Origin: Phaeoceros laevis
Lineage: Eukaryota > Anthocerotophyta > Anthocerotopsida > Notothyladales
Reading direction: 5' to 3'
Assembly (NCBI GenBank): GCA_049999765.1
Contig: JBNGIQ010008835.1
Location: 1-64,000, forward strand
DNA: 64,000 nucleotides
The notes beneath the pieces were generated by a model, which worked only from the letters and a program-made list of their open reading frames with translations, had not been told where the DNA came from and did no database searches. This document shows positions 1-12,200 of the stretch, one piece after another (the stretch's first letter is position 1; every line of letters starts with the position of its first letter). Both the position numbers and the translations under genes were made by a program.

Positions 1-1138
1 CCTCTTTATGATTGCTTGCTATATCAGTTATGATGATAGCCTGCACACAGAATGATCAAGGCAAAGCTTCAGCAACCATGTTTGCAGACAGCCTTACCTA
101 CCGGATCATAGAATAATGACAAGTACCTTGTTTTGGCGGAGGACACTTAGAAAACTTTGTTTTCGTTCATCTCTTGTAAAGCACTTGCTGGGTCAGCATC
201 GTGGAGCATCGCGCCTAGCCCAGGGCCATCATGACACACCTAGGAACCTTCATAAGGCCTTACAGACCTGTCACAATGCACAACATTAGCTGGGACATCG
301 AAGGAGGCAATGTCACACCTCATTTTTCCGTCATAAACATTCAAGGTCAAAATCAAATGTTGGAAAACGTGTGTGTGTGTATCCCGGGAATACTACGTTT
401 GCAGTATGTATGTGTGTGATAAGGTAAGTACAGTAAAGATGTTTGAGTTATATTCTTTTACCTTGGACACGTCTAGCCTACCAGTGTGCGAAAAAAAAAA
501 AATTTATGCAATCTGGTGCCCACATGACATGTTAGAAAGTTGGCAGACTGGAAACGAGCTTATATGAAAGGTCCAGCAGACAGCTAAGTCACGAAACCAA
601 TTGGCTTTTGACTTTTATACCTCGTGAAACTATGAAGAAGTGTGTGACAAGCTTTTTAAGACAGCTAACCAGCCTTGTTGGCTTCATGTGCAACTGAATA
701 GATTATTCAGAGAGCCTGGATTTGGCGGCTGCAATCACAAAAGTCCTGAAGTGAGCATGCAAATGCTTTAGTAGACAGCTATACAACCAGGATTTGGCGG
801 ATGCAACCAGAATAGGTTGGTTATGAGTGCGCATTCATGATGGTCCAGTGCAAGTAGGCATCTAGCGCAATTTTAGTGGTCCACATCAGAGTGTAATTGT
901 TTATACAAATTTAGGTAGCCGAGGATCTGCCTTTATCATAATCTTTGGCCTAAAAATAACTGCCCACTAGATATTTCCCGGTTGATCACATTTATTGTGA
1001 CAATCATTCTTGCCCTTTTTAAGAAGTCATGCCTCACATTTCTATCAGTCAGTTATGTCCACTCTCCCTAGGCAATGCCTATCCTTTCTACGGCCCTCAA
1101 GCGGTCACTCTAAGCGGTGCCTGCTAGGTTTCATTGCC
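1..1138. other. 5' flank with no recognisable gene
   Basis: I see no gene here. The short open frames are uncorroborated. Two similar stretches around 715-745 and 785-815 share the phrase GGATTTGGCGG followed by a TGCAA-containing segment, which suggests an old local duplication. The right edge (1139-1143, CTTGT) is the target-site duplication of the Copia element that follows. Confidence 0.6.
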
Positions 1139-1143
1139 CTTGT

Positions 1144-1418
1144 TAGTGAAAGGCAGTTAATTAGTTATTTAATAATTAATTTCTTTATAAATAGCCAGAT
1201 AAATAGCTGCAAGGTTATTTAAGTATTTAGAAAATAATTCTAGGTACGAAACGTGGTAACGTTTCATACAAGGCGCAACTGTACATAACCGCCGTGTCCG
1301 TCCACGGTGAACAGGCACACGGCCTGAACTTATGCCTTTTTGGCACACACGAGCACATTCAATCTCACTTCTACAATTTCCTACTTTTGCTCTCTATCGA
1401 TCTGCCTGAAAGTCTTCA
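1144..1418 (+). repeat. 5' LTR of Copia-1
   Basis: This matches 7600-7876 over its whole length. The LTR starts TAGTGAAAGG and ends AGTCTTCA, so it has TA...CA termini instead of TG...CA. The same start follows the polypurine tract at the 3' copy, and the CTTGT duplication abuts both outer ends, which fixes the boundaries. An imperfect hairpin lies at 1244-1269. Confidence 0.93.
1244..1269 (+). promoter_or_regulatory. LTR inverted repeat of Copia-1 (5' copy)
   Basis: Arms GTACGAAACGT and ACGTTTCATAC are separated by GGTA. The 3' LTR version at 7700-7725 is a perfect 11-bp match, and this copy has one mismatch. Its position inside the LTR suggests a transcript hairpin or a DNA-binding palindrome. 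The role is inferred. Confidence 0.6.
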
Positions 1419-1434
1419 TGGTATCAGAGCATGG
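1419..1434 (+). other. Primer binding site of Copia-1
   Basis: TGGTATCAGAGCATGG directly follows the 5' LTR. This is the standard Copia primer-binding site, complementary to the 3' end of initiator methionine tRNA. Confidence 0.92.
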
Positions 1435-1846
1435 ACGTCGCCATGCCTGCCAATCACTGTCCAATTTGTTGTAGTGCAGATTGCATCAAGAGTCTTGAGT
1501 TCAATCATTTTTGAAGTCTTGTATCTGCACTGAAATTGGCACTGGTTAGGTTCGGAAGCATGGCGGATAGGTTTCTAGCAGAAACAGTAGAGCACTATTT
1601 CTCCTAGAAAACACCATGCCGAGAGCAAGAGGTCAGCGAAGGACAAACCTGCTTGTAGATCGCTTCGCTGCACACAATAGCCAGTTTGCACATTCACAGA
1701 ATCAAAACTTAGATCGATTCTTGTCGCGAACTGCTCAACCCGCTGTGTCCTCATCCAATTTCAGGAATCAGTAGTCGGCTTTCGTATTTGCTAAGCGACA
1801 GGCACATAGGCACGATAATGGTGTCAATCTTGACTACCTTACAAAC

Positions 1847-2242
1847 TTGAGAACGCAAACTAGAAGGAAAATTGAGTACAAGCACGCTAATGCAATTCAA
1901 CGTACTAATCATCTAGTGAATGGACCACTATGTGCTTGCTGTGAAGGTAGTCTAGACGTGCCAAGTCCCACAGACCACCTTCTAGCTGATGTTCATAACT
2001 TGATAACCTGTCAATCAGAAACCAACAGACGTCAGTTTGCTAACCTGGCTGAGAAATTAGAGGATACCAGTAGATCTCTCTTGATATTGTCTCGACAATT
2101 AGCAACCTTGACCATTGCTATCAACAAACCACCGGCACAAGCCGATAAGAGCATTGCATTGTTAAACCAAGTGAGTGGAATGCAAGACGTGTTCAGTTTA
2201 CCAGAGGGCAAGTGTGTAGATGGTGTGTTACCTGAAGTCTGA
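1847..2242 (+). pseudogene. Pre-gag coiled-coil frame of Copia-1
   Basis: A 131-codon open frame lies between the PBS and gag. It has a small Cys cluster (LCACCEG) followed by a long amphipathic helix-forming stretch (QFANLAEKLEDTSRSLLI). Copia-2 has a comparable frame with a heptad-rich segment in the same place (49488-50150), which suggests a lineage-specific N-terminal gag extension. The likely role is assembly or multimerisation of gag. The next frame (2245-2442) is Arg-rich and shifted, so the extension is probably frame-broken before gag proper. The start codon is not determined. Confidence 0.55.
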
Positions 2243-2638
2243 TCTTGGTGTGGATGTTCGGAAGGGGTACTGAAACTCCAAGGACCCCAAGAGGACGTGG
2301 TAATCAAACACCACCATCATATAGAGGTAGGCGCATAAATACAAGATCAATTGCTCGAAACAGAGCCAATCAAGAGGCATCTCCTGAAGATGAAGAGCCA
2401 AGACATCTCTTCAAATCTTGGAGCAGTAATAGACGAGTTTGAAGTCGGTCTACCTCCTGCATATCTTGTTGATCCCCTGTCCTTTAATACTGGAACGCAT
2501 GCAAGCTCTCAGAATTCATCCAGAAGGATTCCAAATACACCACAGCTTGCTGCTCCCAGTAGATCCACAAACGCTGCCAGAACAGCACTTCTTGCACATG
2601 CCACAGTCCTCAATTTAGGATCACAAGTTGTGCATACA

Positions 2639-3560
2639 ATGGCAACCCCACAGACTGTACATAACACAACAGTAACCAACCTTAAGATAGATTTTAAGGA
2701 GAAGGATAGGTTCAATGGTTCACAGTTTGATGTCTGGGCATTACGTGTCCAGACCATATTAAAAGAGCATGATCTCTGGGGGGGTAGTAACTGGCACGAT
2801 GCCCAAGCCTGGACAGAATGCTAGTCAAAATGTGAAGGACCTATGGGATAAGTTGGACCTGCGGGCACTTGGTGTGATCCAAGCAGCGCTTGATAGTTCC
2901 ATGATGCATCATACGCAAGATGCCGCAACCACAAAGGACATATGGGATAACCTGTCTCAGATATACAGAGTTAGAACTCATCCTCTCTAGTGACAACCCA
3001 CCAGGTCTTTCTATAACTACAAAATGAAAGAAGGAGATTCAGTTGAACAACATGTTATAAAATTCCGAATGCTGAGGTCGAAGCTTACCTCCAGTGGAAC
3101 AACAACAACTGAACATTAGGCAGCAGTAGCACTGCTCCTCTCCTTACCGGATTCATATCGAACGTTTGTGAGTAATCATTGCACTCAACTCCGGAACATA
3201 GCTGCCGCTATACCACAAGGACAGCAACCTGCAGTTTCCTTGTCTGATCTGATTGGAGCATTCCTTGAAGAGGAGTCAACCAGACTGGATAGAAGAGGTG
3301 GCACCTCCTCTAGAGGAGAAGCTTCTAACAGGGCGCTCTATGCTAACAGAGGCCCTAAGAAGCAGCCATCTCGTCCAAACTGGCAATCACAAAGCAGTGG
3401 GAGCTCATCCAATACTTACAAAAAGCGTCCTGGTTCAGCACCTGCTAAGAAGAAGGGCCCCTATAATTGGTGCCTTATTCCAGGTTACTGGGAAGCGGAT
3501 TGCCGGAAAAAGAAGGCCAACGAGCCCAAGCGCACAGCACCTCCTGAAACTAACGTGGTT
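2639..3560 (+). pseudogene. gag of Copia-1, degraded
   Basis: The Copia gag signature IDFKEKDRFNGSQFDVW lies near 2690-2740 and is closely matched in Copia-2 (IDFKEKDRLTSGVNYDVW). Gag would form the nucleocapsid of the cytoplasmic particle. The frame shifts at about 2790 and again around 2990-3160. The CCHC knuckle at about 3463-3510 is degenerate: it reads YNWCLIPGYWEADC, with the first Cys and the His replaced by Tyr, whereas Copia-2 keeps CNWCGLPNHWERDC. The gag is therefore both frame-broken and missing zinc ligands. Confidence 0.85.
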
Positions 3561-3564
3561 CAAC

Positions 3565-6500
3565 GGAAATCGAACATCATGCTTACAGTACACTTGGTGT
3601 CCACTCCTCAGTTTAGGCACGCATGGTACCTGGACTCGGGAGCCTCCTCAAATATTTGTCACACCCGAACAGCATTTTCTGAATACCAAAAATTGCCACA
3701 TGGTAGTGTTGGTCGGAGATGATAGAGGCTTACCCATAGTTGGTGTTGGCAAGGTGCCACTCCTACTTCCAAATGGGGATACACCTGAGCTAATAGATGT
3801 CTTGCACGTACCAGCTATGGTAAAGAATCTTATCTCAGTCTATCTGCTGGACACACAACACATATTAAACATAACATTTTCTGGAGGCCTATGCAATCTA
3901 GTGAACCCACAGTAGCAGAATAAGGTGGTAGCTGTGGGGACTACAGTCCACAACCTTTATCAACTGGACGTAGCTTATAAACTTGGACGGCCAGTTGTGA
4001 ATCTCTGTCAACAGCAGTTGGCGGAGAAAGATACAATGTTGTGGCACTGTAGACTTGCACATGTCAACTTTGACAAGCTGAAAGCAATGGTGGCAAGTAA
4101 TACCTTATATAGGGAGAAATTCATGATCAGGTTCGTGGACAAGCAATTCTGCGAAGCCTGTGTGTATGGCAAACACCACCGGGCACCATACATGGATGCA
4201 AATCCAACACGTGATACTAAGTTATTGGAGCTAGTCCACTCCGACCTATGTGGGCCCATGTCCACATCCTCATTCGGAGGCAGCAAGTACATTCTCTCTT
4301 TCAAAGATGATTGGAGTAGGTATATTATGATATACCTCATCAAACATAAGAGTGAAACACTTGGCTGCTTTATGGACTATGTCACCTTCGCACAGCGCTA
4401 GACTGGTGAGCTGTTGAAAACCTTGCGGAGTGACAACGAGGGTGAGTATACATCTGATGGCTTCAAGCATTACTGTCAACTCCATGGCATTGCTCGTCAG
4501 TATACTACATCTTCGCAGAATCCAATAGTGGAGATAAGTAACAGACACATTCAAGAGCAGGCTAAGGCTATGCTCAAGCAAGCACGGTTATCCAAAGGAT
4601 ATTGGGCGGAGGCAGCAGCAATAGCTGCATATATACGCAACTGTATACCCACAAGTGCCTTTGCTGGGGCCACTCCATTTGAGAGATGGACCTCTCACAA
4701 GCCTCCAATCAACCATCTTCGGTTATTTGGAGCACCTGCATATGCCCACTTATCCAAAGACCAGAGGGTGAAGTTAGATTACAAGGCTCGCAAGTATGTT
4801 TTTGTGGGCTATACAGAGGGCATAAAAGGGTATAAGCTTTTTTATCCTGATACACGCAGGATAACCCACTGCAGGAGCGTAGTATTCAATGAGCAACAGC
4901 TACTCATTTACCCTGCAGAGTCACCGTCAGCTGAAGCTGTGACCAATAGTGATGGTTATGCATCTGATAAGGACGATGTGTACCAGCCTTCTAGCCCCAT
5001 GCCTGTCCAGTCACAGCCAGCTCCACCAGTATCACCTGCTCCTGGACACAATGCAGCATCAAGTCAGTCAAGTTCGCAACACGTGGACCCTGATAATGTG
5101 GAAGTTAGTGAGTTTCCAGATGATGACACTTACACAGAGGTTGTACTTAATGACGAGCATCCAGAGGAACACATGCATTCTGAGATACAAAATCCTGGTG
5201 GACCTGTTCCTGACCCAGAACCAGTAGTGGAGCTAAGGAGAAGTGCACGAAGGCACACATCATCTCCCGCAGAGTGGGAAAACCCACCTCTCACAGTTAG
5301 TTCGTTTCTAGTGCAAGAGGATGTGAATGTGGTTGACATGGATGAGCCACAAAGCTATAAGGAAGCTTTAGCATCTCCTGTAGCTGTGAAGTGGATAGAA
5401 GCTATTAACTTGGAGCATAAATCACTCATGGACAATGGCACATGGGAGCTAGTGGACCTGCCGCCTGGAAGGAAGGCAGTGACCTGCAAATGGGTCTTCA
5501 AGATCAAGCTAAAAGCTGACAGTAGCATTGAGCGCTATGAGACAAGGCTAGTGGCCAGGGGGTATAGTCAGGTGGAGGGCCTGGACTACATAGAAACCTT
5601 CTCACCGGTTGTTAGAGCCACATCTTTACGGGCCTTGTTTGCTATAGCTGCACAGAAGGATTACCTTATGGAACACATGGATGTGAAAACAGCCTTTTTG
5701 AATGGAACACTTGAGGAAACCATATACATGAGGCAGCCGGAGGGTTGTGAAGACCCTGCACATACAAACAAAGTATGTAAGCTAATCAAAACAATATATG
5801 GGCTCAAGCAATCGCCTAGAGCCTAGTACAAAAGAATAGACACATACCTCAAATAGTCAGGGTTCGAACAGAGTGCATTCGACTCCAATGTGTATCTTCC
5901 AAGAGATGCTGATGGGATAGTGTTCCTTGCGCTGTATGTGGACGATGCCGTGATCATAGCTAGTAGTCCCAAGCTCATGGCCAAGGTAAAGAGCATTTTG
6001 AAGTCAGAATTCTCTATGACTGACCTCGGCCTGCTAACATGGTTCTTGGGAATACAAATAGCACAAAATCTTGGCGCACATATAGTATTCATACATCAAG
6101 GACAACTCCTCACACAAACACTTGCAAAGTTTAGAATGACGGACTGTAAACCAGCACCCACACCTATGGCTGCTGGGGAGAAACTTACAAAAGAACAAGG
6201 TCCTACAAATGAGCATGAAAGACAGCTGATGGAGAAAGTTCCTTACCGGCCAGCAGTATGTACAACTATATACTTCAGAAACTGGACAAGGCCGGATCTC
6301 TCATATTCAGTTGGTGTAGCAGCACAATTCTTGACATGTTATGGACCTGCACATTGGACAGCAGTCTATAGGATTTTTCGCTACATGAAAGGCACACCTA
6401 AGCTTGGGTTATTGTACAAATAAAGACCACAAAACCTGAGGCTTACTTGTTTTAGTGATGCTGATTGGGCATCAGACACTGACACTCGAAGGTCGGTCTC

Positions 6501-6910
6501 AGCCAACTGCCTGATGCTCGGGACCAGCGAGTGGGACTACTGTGATATCATGGTACAGCAAGAAACAACAATTTGTAGCCTTGTCCTCCACTGAGACTGA
6601 ATACTCAACCACTGCCACAGCTGCACAAGAGGTAGTTTACACACGTGAGTTGCTTGCATCACTTGGGGAACCACAGGAAGGGACAGCACTAATGCTATGC
6701 GACAACCAGTCCGCCATAGCATTAACACAGAATCCTATAATGCATGCTCGAACAAAGCACATTGAGATCAAACATCACTTTATCAGACAAGTGATAGGTG
6801 ATGGGCATGCTAACCTTCAGTATGTACCAACTGGGGACAACATAGCAGACCTACTAACCAAGGCTCTTGCAAGAGACAAGCATGCAAAATTCTGCAAGGA
6901 CTTGGTCTAA
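3565..6910 (+). pseudogene. pol of Copia-1 (protease, integrase, RT, RNase H), inactivated
   Basis: Domains in order: protease with DSGAS (about 3633); integrase with an HHCC zinc finger (about 4040-4170) and a DDE core (LVHSDLCGP at about 4231, then IVEISNRH in place of the usual NGVAERRNR, keeping the Glu); RT from about 5340 with KWVFKIK, LDYIETFSPVV and YVDD (5935-5946); RNase H at 6430-6910 with DADWASD, TETEYS and CDNQSAIAL. Stops include TAG at 4399, 5824 (Trp in homologues) and 5854, and TAA at 6421. Frames shift near 3715, 3915 and 6530. The product would cleave, reverse-transcribe and integrate the element, but this copy cannot. Confidence 0.93.
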
Positions 6911-7590
6911 CAAATTGCCCCTAGGCAGCATACACCCACAAAGCAGAGATTGAAGCAACACTAATCTGTTCTACAGGAAGTCTTCAACTCTTGAAGCGGC
7001 GAGTAGGCATTACGGTGATGCATCTATGCCAGGGTTCTGCACATGAAACAGTTAGGTTTCAGTGGGAGTCTTGTCATAAACCAGCATGCAACAGCAAATG
7101 AGGGTCTGCGCAAGCAGAAAAAAACACAAGGGAAGGCTGACCATATCGAAGTATGAGCCGTCCTTGCTCGGTGAACTCAGATCCTGCGTACATCAACCGT
7201 TCCATGCAATATGGAAGCATGCGGTATGGCACATCTGGGACAAGGCGAGGAAATCCCTGCAACAGCCTCCAGCGGGCGTGAGCTGCCTCCAATTCCTCCT
7301 CGGCGCTGTAAAGTTTTGCAAATTCGGTGCAGAGAGCGCATGGCCTGCGGCGGCGGAGCATGGCGAGCACAGAAAGTCCAAAGGCAGTGGCCAGCAACCA
7401 CACAATGTACTCAGAACCTGGCAAACAGTCCATGGCGGCCGGGCGCGGCAGCTGCGAAGCCGGAGCGTGAAGACGGTGTGAAGAGCAGGATGCAAAAAAA
7501 TGACAAGTGTTGGGAGCCTAGCCCTAGCGGCCGGCACCTAGTATGAATAGGGTTTTGCATCTCATTTTTGTGTTATTTGATTATCTGTCT
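6911..7590 (+). other. Long 3' untranslated region of Copia-1
   Basis: About 680 bp separate the RNase H stop from the polypurine tract. This is long for a Copia element. It contains the antisense open frame described separately (7074-7433), and its centre is more GC-rich than the rest of the element. Confidence 0.7.
7074..7433 (-). CDS. Possible antisense ORF between pol and the 3' LTR of Copia-1
   Basis: A 119-codon frame runs opposite to gag-pol and starts at a plain ATG. It predicts one membrane-spanning stretch (YIVWLLATAFGLSVLAML) followed by a basic patch RRRRP and an acidic helix (SAEEELEAAHARW). Copia-2 has an antisense frame in the same place (55452 leftwards) with a loosely similar LAIM...MELTIAQLE pattern. 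I do not recognise the family. It could be a captured host fragment, an antisense regulatory ORF like those described in some plant LTR elements, or chance in GC-rich DNA. Confidence 0.3.
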   Translation of the reverse strand: MDCLPGSEYIVWLLATAFGLSVLAMLRRRRPCALCTEFAKLYSAEEELEAAHARWRLLQGFPRLVPDVPYRMLPYCMERLMYAGSEFTEQGRLILRYGQPSLVFFSACADPHLLLHAGL

Positions 7591-7876
7591 AAGTGGGAGT
7601 AGTGAAAGGCAATTAATTAGTTATTTAATAATTAATGTCTTTATAAATAGCCAGATAAATAGCTGCAAGGTTATTTAAGTATTCAGAAAATAATTCTAGG
7701 TACGAAACGTGGTAACGTTTCGTACAAGGCGCAACTGTACATAACCGTCGTGTCCGTCCACGGTGAACAGGCACACCGCCTGAACTTGTGCCTTCTTGGC
7801 ACACACGCGCACATTCAATCTCTCACTTCTACAATTTCCTACTCTCGCTCTCTATCGATCTACCTGAAAGTCTTCA
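7591..7876 (+). repeat. Polypurine tract and 3' LTR of Copia-1
   Basis: The polypurine tract AAGTGGGAG (7591-7599) directly precedes the 3' LTR (7600-7876). The LTR contains a perfect 11-bp inverted repeat with a 4-nt loop at 7700-7725. It is followed by the target duplication CTTGT (7877-7881). Confidence 0.92.
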
Positions 7877-7881
7877 CTTGT

Positions 7882-8480
7882 GGCTTCCATAGTTTTCAGC
7901 ATCCTCCTTTGGAGCGTCTGCATCCCTGCTGAGCCTCTACCTCCTTGTGGAGCCTTTGCCTCCCTACTGGGCCTCTGAAGCTCTGCCTTCCTGATGGTCC
8001 TCTGCACTCCCTGCCAAAAACTCTACCCTCCTGCTCAAACTTTGCCCTAAGTTGATTTTTGAGGGCACACATGCAACTTTCCATCTACATTTCCAAATAG
8101 CGGCTATGTCCTGGTTTTTGCTTCACCTCTGCCTCGGTTTTTTGCCTCGCCTTTGTCTCATTTGGGCCATCTTCTCAACCTTCTCTCAAGTTTTGCCTCA
8201 GCAGTATCACAACTCTGCCTCACATTTTTTTAAGCTTTGTCTCACCCTTGTCCCAACAACGACACTTTGGAGCCCAGACCTGTCTGAACGTTTTTTGATG
8301 TATCTAGTATTTCATCTACAGCTACCCTTCTGCCCTGGCCTCCCTGCTAGGCCCTGGCCTCCCTGCTGCCCTAGTTTCCCTGCTGCCCTGGCCTCCCTTC
8401 TGCCCTGGTTTTCTCTACCTCCCTGCTGCCTTGGCTTCCCTGCCTTCCTGCTGCCCTGGCTTCCCTGCTAGGCCTCTGTC
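7882..8480 (+). repeat. Degenerate pyrimidine-rich minisatellite
   Basis: This is a run of diverged units built on CTGCCCTGGCCTCCCTG and TTTGCCTC. It is clearest at 8325-8475, where the unit is about 17-20 bp. The open frame across it (8052-8471) is rich in Leu, Pro and Phe only because of the repeat, and I do not treat it as a gene. Confidence 0.7.
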
Positions 8481-8830
8481 TATGTACATGTTTTGTTGTC
8501 TCTGCAGCCGGCCCTAATATTTAGAAACCAAGGTTTGGAGCACCTCTAAGAATCTACACAAGCAGAGTAAGGGCAATTACATAGCAACAATGTCATGGCA
8601 TACTAGTGAGGTGGTTATTTTTGAACATATGCATGTTGTTGCCTAGTATCCTGTGTTGTGCAAATATTTTTTGATTGAAGCCTGACCAGTGACTGACAAT
8701 TTTCTGATGATGTCCAGCTGCCTTGCTATCTATCTGATTGATGACACGGCTTTACACTGGTTGGTAGACAAGTGTTGATGGTGTTGCAGCCTTAAAACCG
8801 CTTGAACGCTAAGTATGCAAATGGTGTTTG
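8481..8830. other. Intergenic, nothing recognised
   Basis: About 350 bp between the pyrimidine repeat and the 3' tail of LINE-C copy 1. I see no coding or structural signal. Confidence 0.6.
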
Positions 8831-8847
8831 ATTAGTAGTAGTAGTAT
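8831..8847 (-). repeat. 3' trinucleotide tail of LINE-C copy 1
   Basis: On the minus strand the element ends in repeated TAC units just after a short conserved block. Copy 2 ends in the same trinucleotide run at about 44770-44786. Short simple-repeat tails instead of poly(A) are known in several LINE clades such as the I group. Confidence 0.7.
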
Positions 8848-8907
8848 GGGGTGGTCACGCCTAGTCGACTCCTCATGGGAATCGGGTGCGCTGCCACTTT
8901 ATGTGGA

Positions 8908-8947
8908 CTAATGGGAGAGGCAGTCTTGCGGCTGTTGCCCCCATTAG
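8908..8947 (-). promoter_or_regulatory. 3' UTR stem-loop of LINE-C copy 1
   Basis: On the minus strand CTAATGGG pairs with CCCATTAG, extended by GGC/GCC across a 3-nt bulge. Copy 2 has CTAATGAAGGC pairing with GCCTTCATTAG at the same distance from the tail. Two base pairs differ in a compensatory way (AA/TT versus GG/CC). In LINEs with structured 3' ends such a hairpin is the reverse-transcriptase recognition site. That role is inferred here. Confidence 0.65.
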
Positions 8948-9257
8948 CTGGCAGTCGACTGTAAGACGTGTTTTAGCGTTGGTACCGCTTGCGGGCCTTG
9001 CCAGTTTAGTGTGGTTTGTAGTCTTCTCGGGTGTTTGTCACTGCGTGACTGCGGTCGTTTTGTATTTTGAATTTTGACTTTCAGTCTTATTTACTTATTC
9101 GTTTGACTACCATTCCGTGGCGGGTTCAGGCATTGTCGTTATCCTAGGGCTAGGCACTTAATGGTTAACAGAATAGTGACTAAAACGACTTATATATTCC
9201 CGAAAAGTACATTCGTATCGTGGTGGGGAGGGAGGGGGGGGGGGCTAGCTATTCGTC

Positions 9258-12200
9258 CTACTGTCCAACCTCTTTCTGGATTTGGTGCAACCTATCCGTA
9301 AGCTGCGTGATGAGTCTTCCCACTGCCATCTGGTCCTTGGCCGTCATTACTTGGTTCACAGAGCATGCAGATCCGATGGCCTCTTTGTTTCTTGCGCGGA
9401 TATCGGAGAAGACTGAGCACGAGAAATGCGGATGTTCTTCATCGTCCACTTTTGCTGCCAGACACCTTGTGCAAATTCTATCCTCCCTCTGCAGATTTCC
9501 CGTGTCTGAGACCACCCTAAGCTTGTGGGCCCTTAGCCTGAACTGGGCTAGGTGGATTAGCTGCCTTCTTGGGAAAACTCCGGTCAGGTACCGAGCTCTT
9601 ACGTATTTTGAGTCAGAACCCATATTGGCTCTATAGAAGATCATGTCCGGCATCATTACCCTGGTTTCCCAAGCTGTTGCCATGAAGGCCCTCTGGATGG
9701 AGTCATCTCCGAAGACTGCTGCGCCTTCCTGGCTGAGTCGTTCACTAGTGATTCCCCATCTGGCCATCCATTTTTCGACTCCTTACATCCATCCTCTCTT
9801 TTGGTCTCAGAGTCTCTGTGTTTGGAATGCGAGGACTGCAGCTTGCCTTGGTAGCCTGTGTGGCTTCAGCTTGAGTATCCTCTGCATGTAACGGCATGTC
9901 CTTTTAAGTGCCTTGATTTCCAGGGTGAACTCTCCAAGTTCTGCCAGTATTGTTGCTGAACAGGTTTGTTGTCTGACCCCCAAGTGCTGCTTGAAAGAAT
10001 ATGAGCTACAGCTTGTTGAGTTCGTCCTAGTGTGATTTCTTGCAGGCTGGCCCCCAGACCTCTACTTCGTATAGTGCTTTTGTGACTACACATGCCTTCC
10101 AGACTCTCATAACTGCTGATGTGTTAGAGACATATCTGTCCACCAACAGGCCTTGCATTGCCCACATCATAGCAGTTGCCTGCTCTAGTTTATCCTTCCT
10201 GGCAGTTGCAAAGGGTCTGTTCGTGTAGAAATCTACTACTCCAAGATATCTGTAATGCTTTGTGGGCTTGATCGGGGTGTCACCATACATGAAAGGTATC
10301 CAAGCCGCCGTCGTGGCTGATTTACAGGCAAACAACATTGACTGCGTCTTTTGCATACTAACCTTGAGATGTTTCTCCATGCAGAACGCGTAGAGGATAT
10401 CCAATTGCCGTTGCAACCCCATTTTTCTGGTGGAGATCAAGACAATGTCATCCGCAAACATCAAGCAACTAATTTTGGTGAGCTCTAACCCTGAGAATGG
10501 ATTGCATGCTAGATCAGTATCCAGTCTCTCCTAGAGTGACTGAATGTATAAGCAAAACAACAAAGGGCTGAGGGGGCACCCCTATTTTATCCCTGTCGTT
10601 GATGGGAAGCTTGTGGTGAAGAGATCATGCACCTGGATCCTTACCAGACATGTTTGGTACATGATCTGTGTTGCCCTGATCAGTCCCGATGGCACCTTCA
10701 GGTCCTCCAATGTGTCCCATAGCATGGGTCTCGGAATAGTGTCAAATGCTTCGGAGAAGTCAATGAAGCAGCAGTGCAGCGTCCTGTTACGAAGCTTTAT
10801 GGCCTCAATCACCGTGCGCAGGAGAAATACATGATCCTTACAATTGAATGTCCTCCTGAACCCCGCCTGGACAATATTTGGCTTCTGTAGTTTCAATGCC
10901 CTCAGCTCGATTTCCATACATTTTGCCATGACTTTGTGGAAGATCCTATTAATCATAATTGTCATGTAATTGTCTGTGATCAGCGTGTCCCCTTTCTCGT
11001 GAAGCGGGACTGAAATACTCCTGCCCCAAGCTGGTGGGAGCTGGCCCTCTTCGACAATTTTGTTAAATAGCTTCTGCATAACTTCCACCAAGGCTGTGTT
11101 TTGTAGGAGTTTAAGAATCTCGGCACCGAGGCCTTCTTCATCCCCCGACTTTCCACGTTTAAGGCTTTTAATGGCCCGTTCCACCAGGTCATTGTCAAAG
11201 TACTGGACACCGTCATGTTCTCGGAGCATGCTGGCAGCAGTATGTTGTGGTTGGATGGAGTTATACAGATGCTCTCCGTACGTTCTCTATACTGCCAGAT
11301 CTGTTATTGCCAGATGTGGTCTCGTTGTCATAACAATATTCCAAAAGTTCTTTGGCTTCCGCTGCAAGAGCTCCATCACATTCTCATCCTTCTTGCATTG
11401 AAATGATCTCTTTTTTTCTCTGCAAAGATGTTTGTGTTTCTGCTTCAGCGTCTTCAAGTTGTACATAGGTGAGCCCTCTTCCCCCTTGTCTACCAGTTGC
11501 TGTATCTTTTCTCTGACTTGCTGGCATGTTTTGTTGTACCAGGGAGGCAGAATCGTTTCTCTGTTGTTGGCTTTTCTAGGTTTACTCTTGTGCCTTTTGG
11601 CAGTTCTGATGAGATCTCTTTTCATTTGGGCTGCAACCTTTTTGGATGCTCTTTCCCAGTGCTTTTTCTTCCCTCCAAACTGTTCCATCAGGCTATTGAT
11701 CTCTTTTGCCAATTTTTCCTCCCTGCTCGGTAGGATATTAATCCTCTTAGGCTTCAACTTCGTGAGTCTCGGCCTATTATGGATCTGGTCTTTGTGGTGA
11801 TCCATAGAGATACAAATTTTGAGCAGCCTGTGGTCGGATTTGTCAAGTTTCTTGGCAACCTGGAATGATCTGACATGCTTTGCATCACTTTTTGTGCAGC
11901 AGAGATAATCCAGTGTGGTTGCCCGACCTGCCTTAGGGAACGTATTCCCCCAAGTGTCTGGGAACATTGTTGTTCCATTCGCAATGATCATATCGTTTGC
12001 TCTAAGCAGCAGCTGGACAGGTACGTCATGCCCACCTTCGTTGTGATCCTCCGTTCTTCTGGGATATAATCGTGAAGACAGCGGGTCAGGTTGTTGCCCC
12101 CTGATTCTGGCATTGAGATCACCTATGAGGAACACCGGATCACTCTGCTTCCTGTCGGAGATATGCTGGCTGAGTTCAGCAAAGAGCTCCTGGGCTCCTC

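Larger units (their letters stand above)
1144..7876 (+). mobile_element. Copia-1, complete but inactivated Ty1/Copia LTR retrotransposon
   Basis: The element is about 6.7 kb. Direct LTRs of 275 and 277 bp are flanked by a perfect 5-bp target duplication, CTTGT, at 1139-1143 and 7877-7881. Internal order is PBS, a coiled-coil pre-gag frame, gag, protease, integrase, reverse transcriptase, RNase H, a long 3' untranslated region and a polypurine tract. Integrase before reverse transcriptase is the Copia order. I count about 12 substitutions and one 2-bp indel between the LTRs (about 4.4 percent), so it is older than Copia-2. Every coding frame is broken by stops or shifts, so it is not autonomous. 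Confidence 0.95.

Noticed and set aside
1419-1434. tRNA-like TGGTATCAGAGC sequences (also 49128)
   Set aside because: They are primer-binding sites next to LTRs, not tRNA genes.
7086-7546. Sense-strand frames in the Copia-1 3' UTR
   Set aside because: They overlap the antisense frame, have no recognisable domain and are probably shadows of GC-rich sequence.
8052-8471. 139-codon open frame rich in Leu, Pro and Phe
   Set aside because: It is the translation of a pyrimidine-rich minisatellite. No domain and no homologue within the window.
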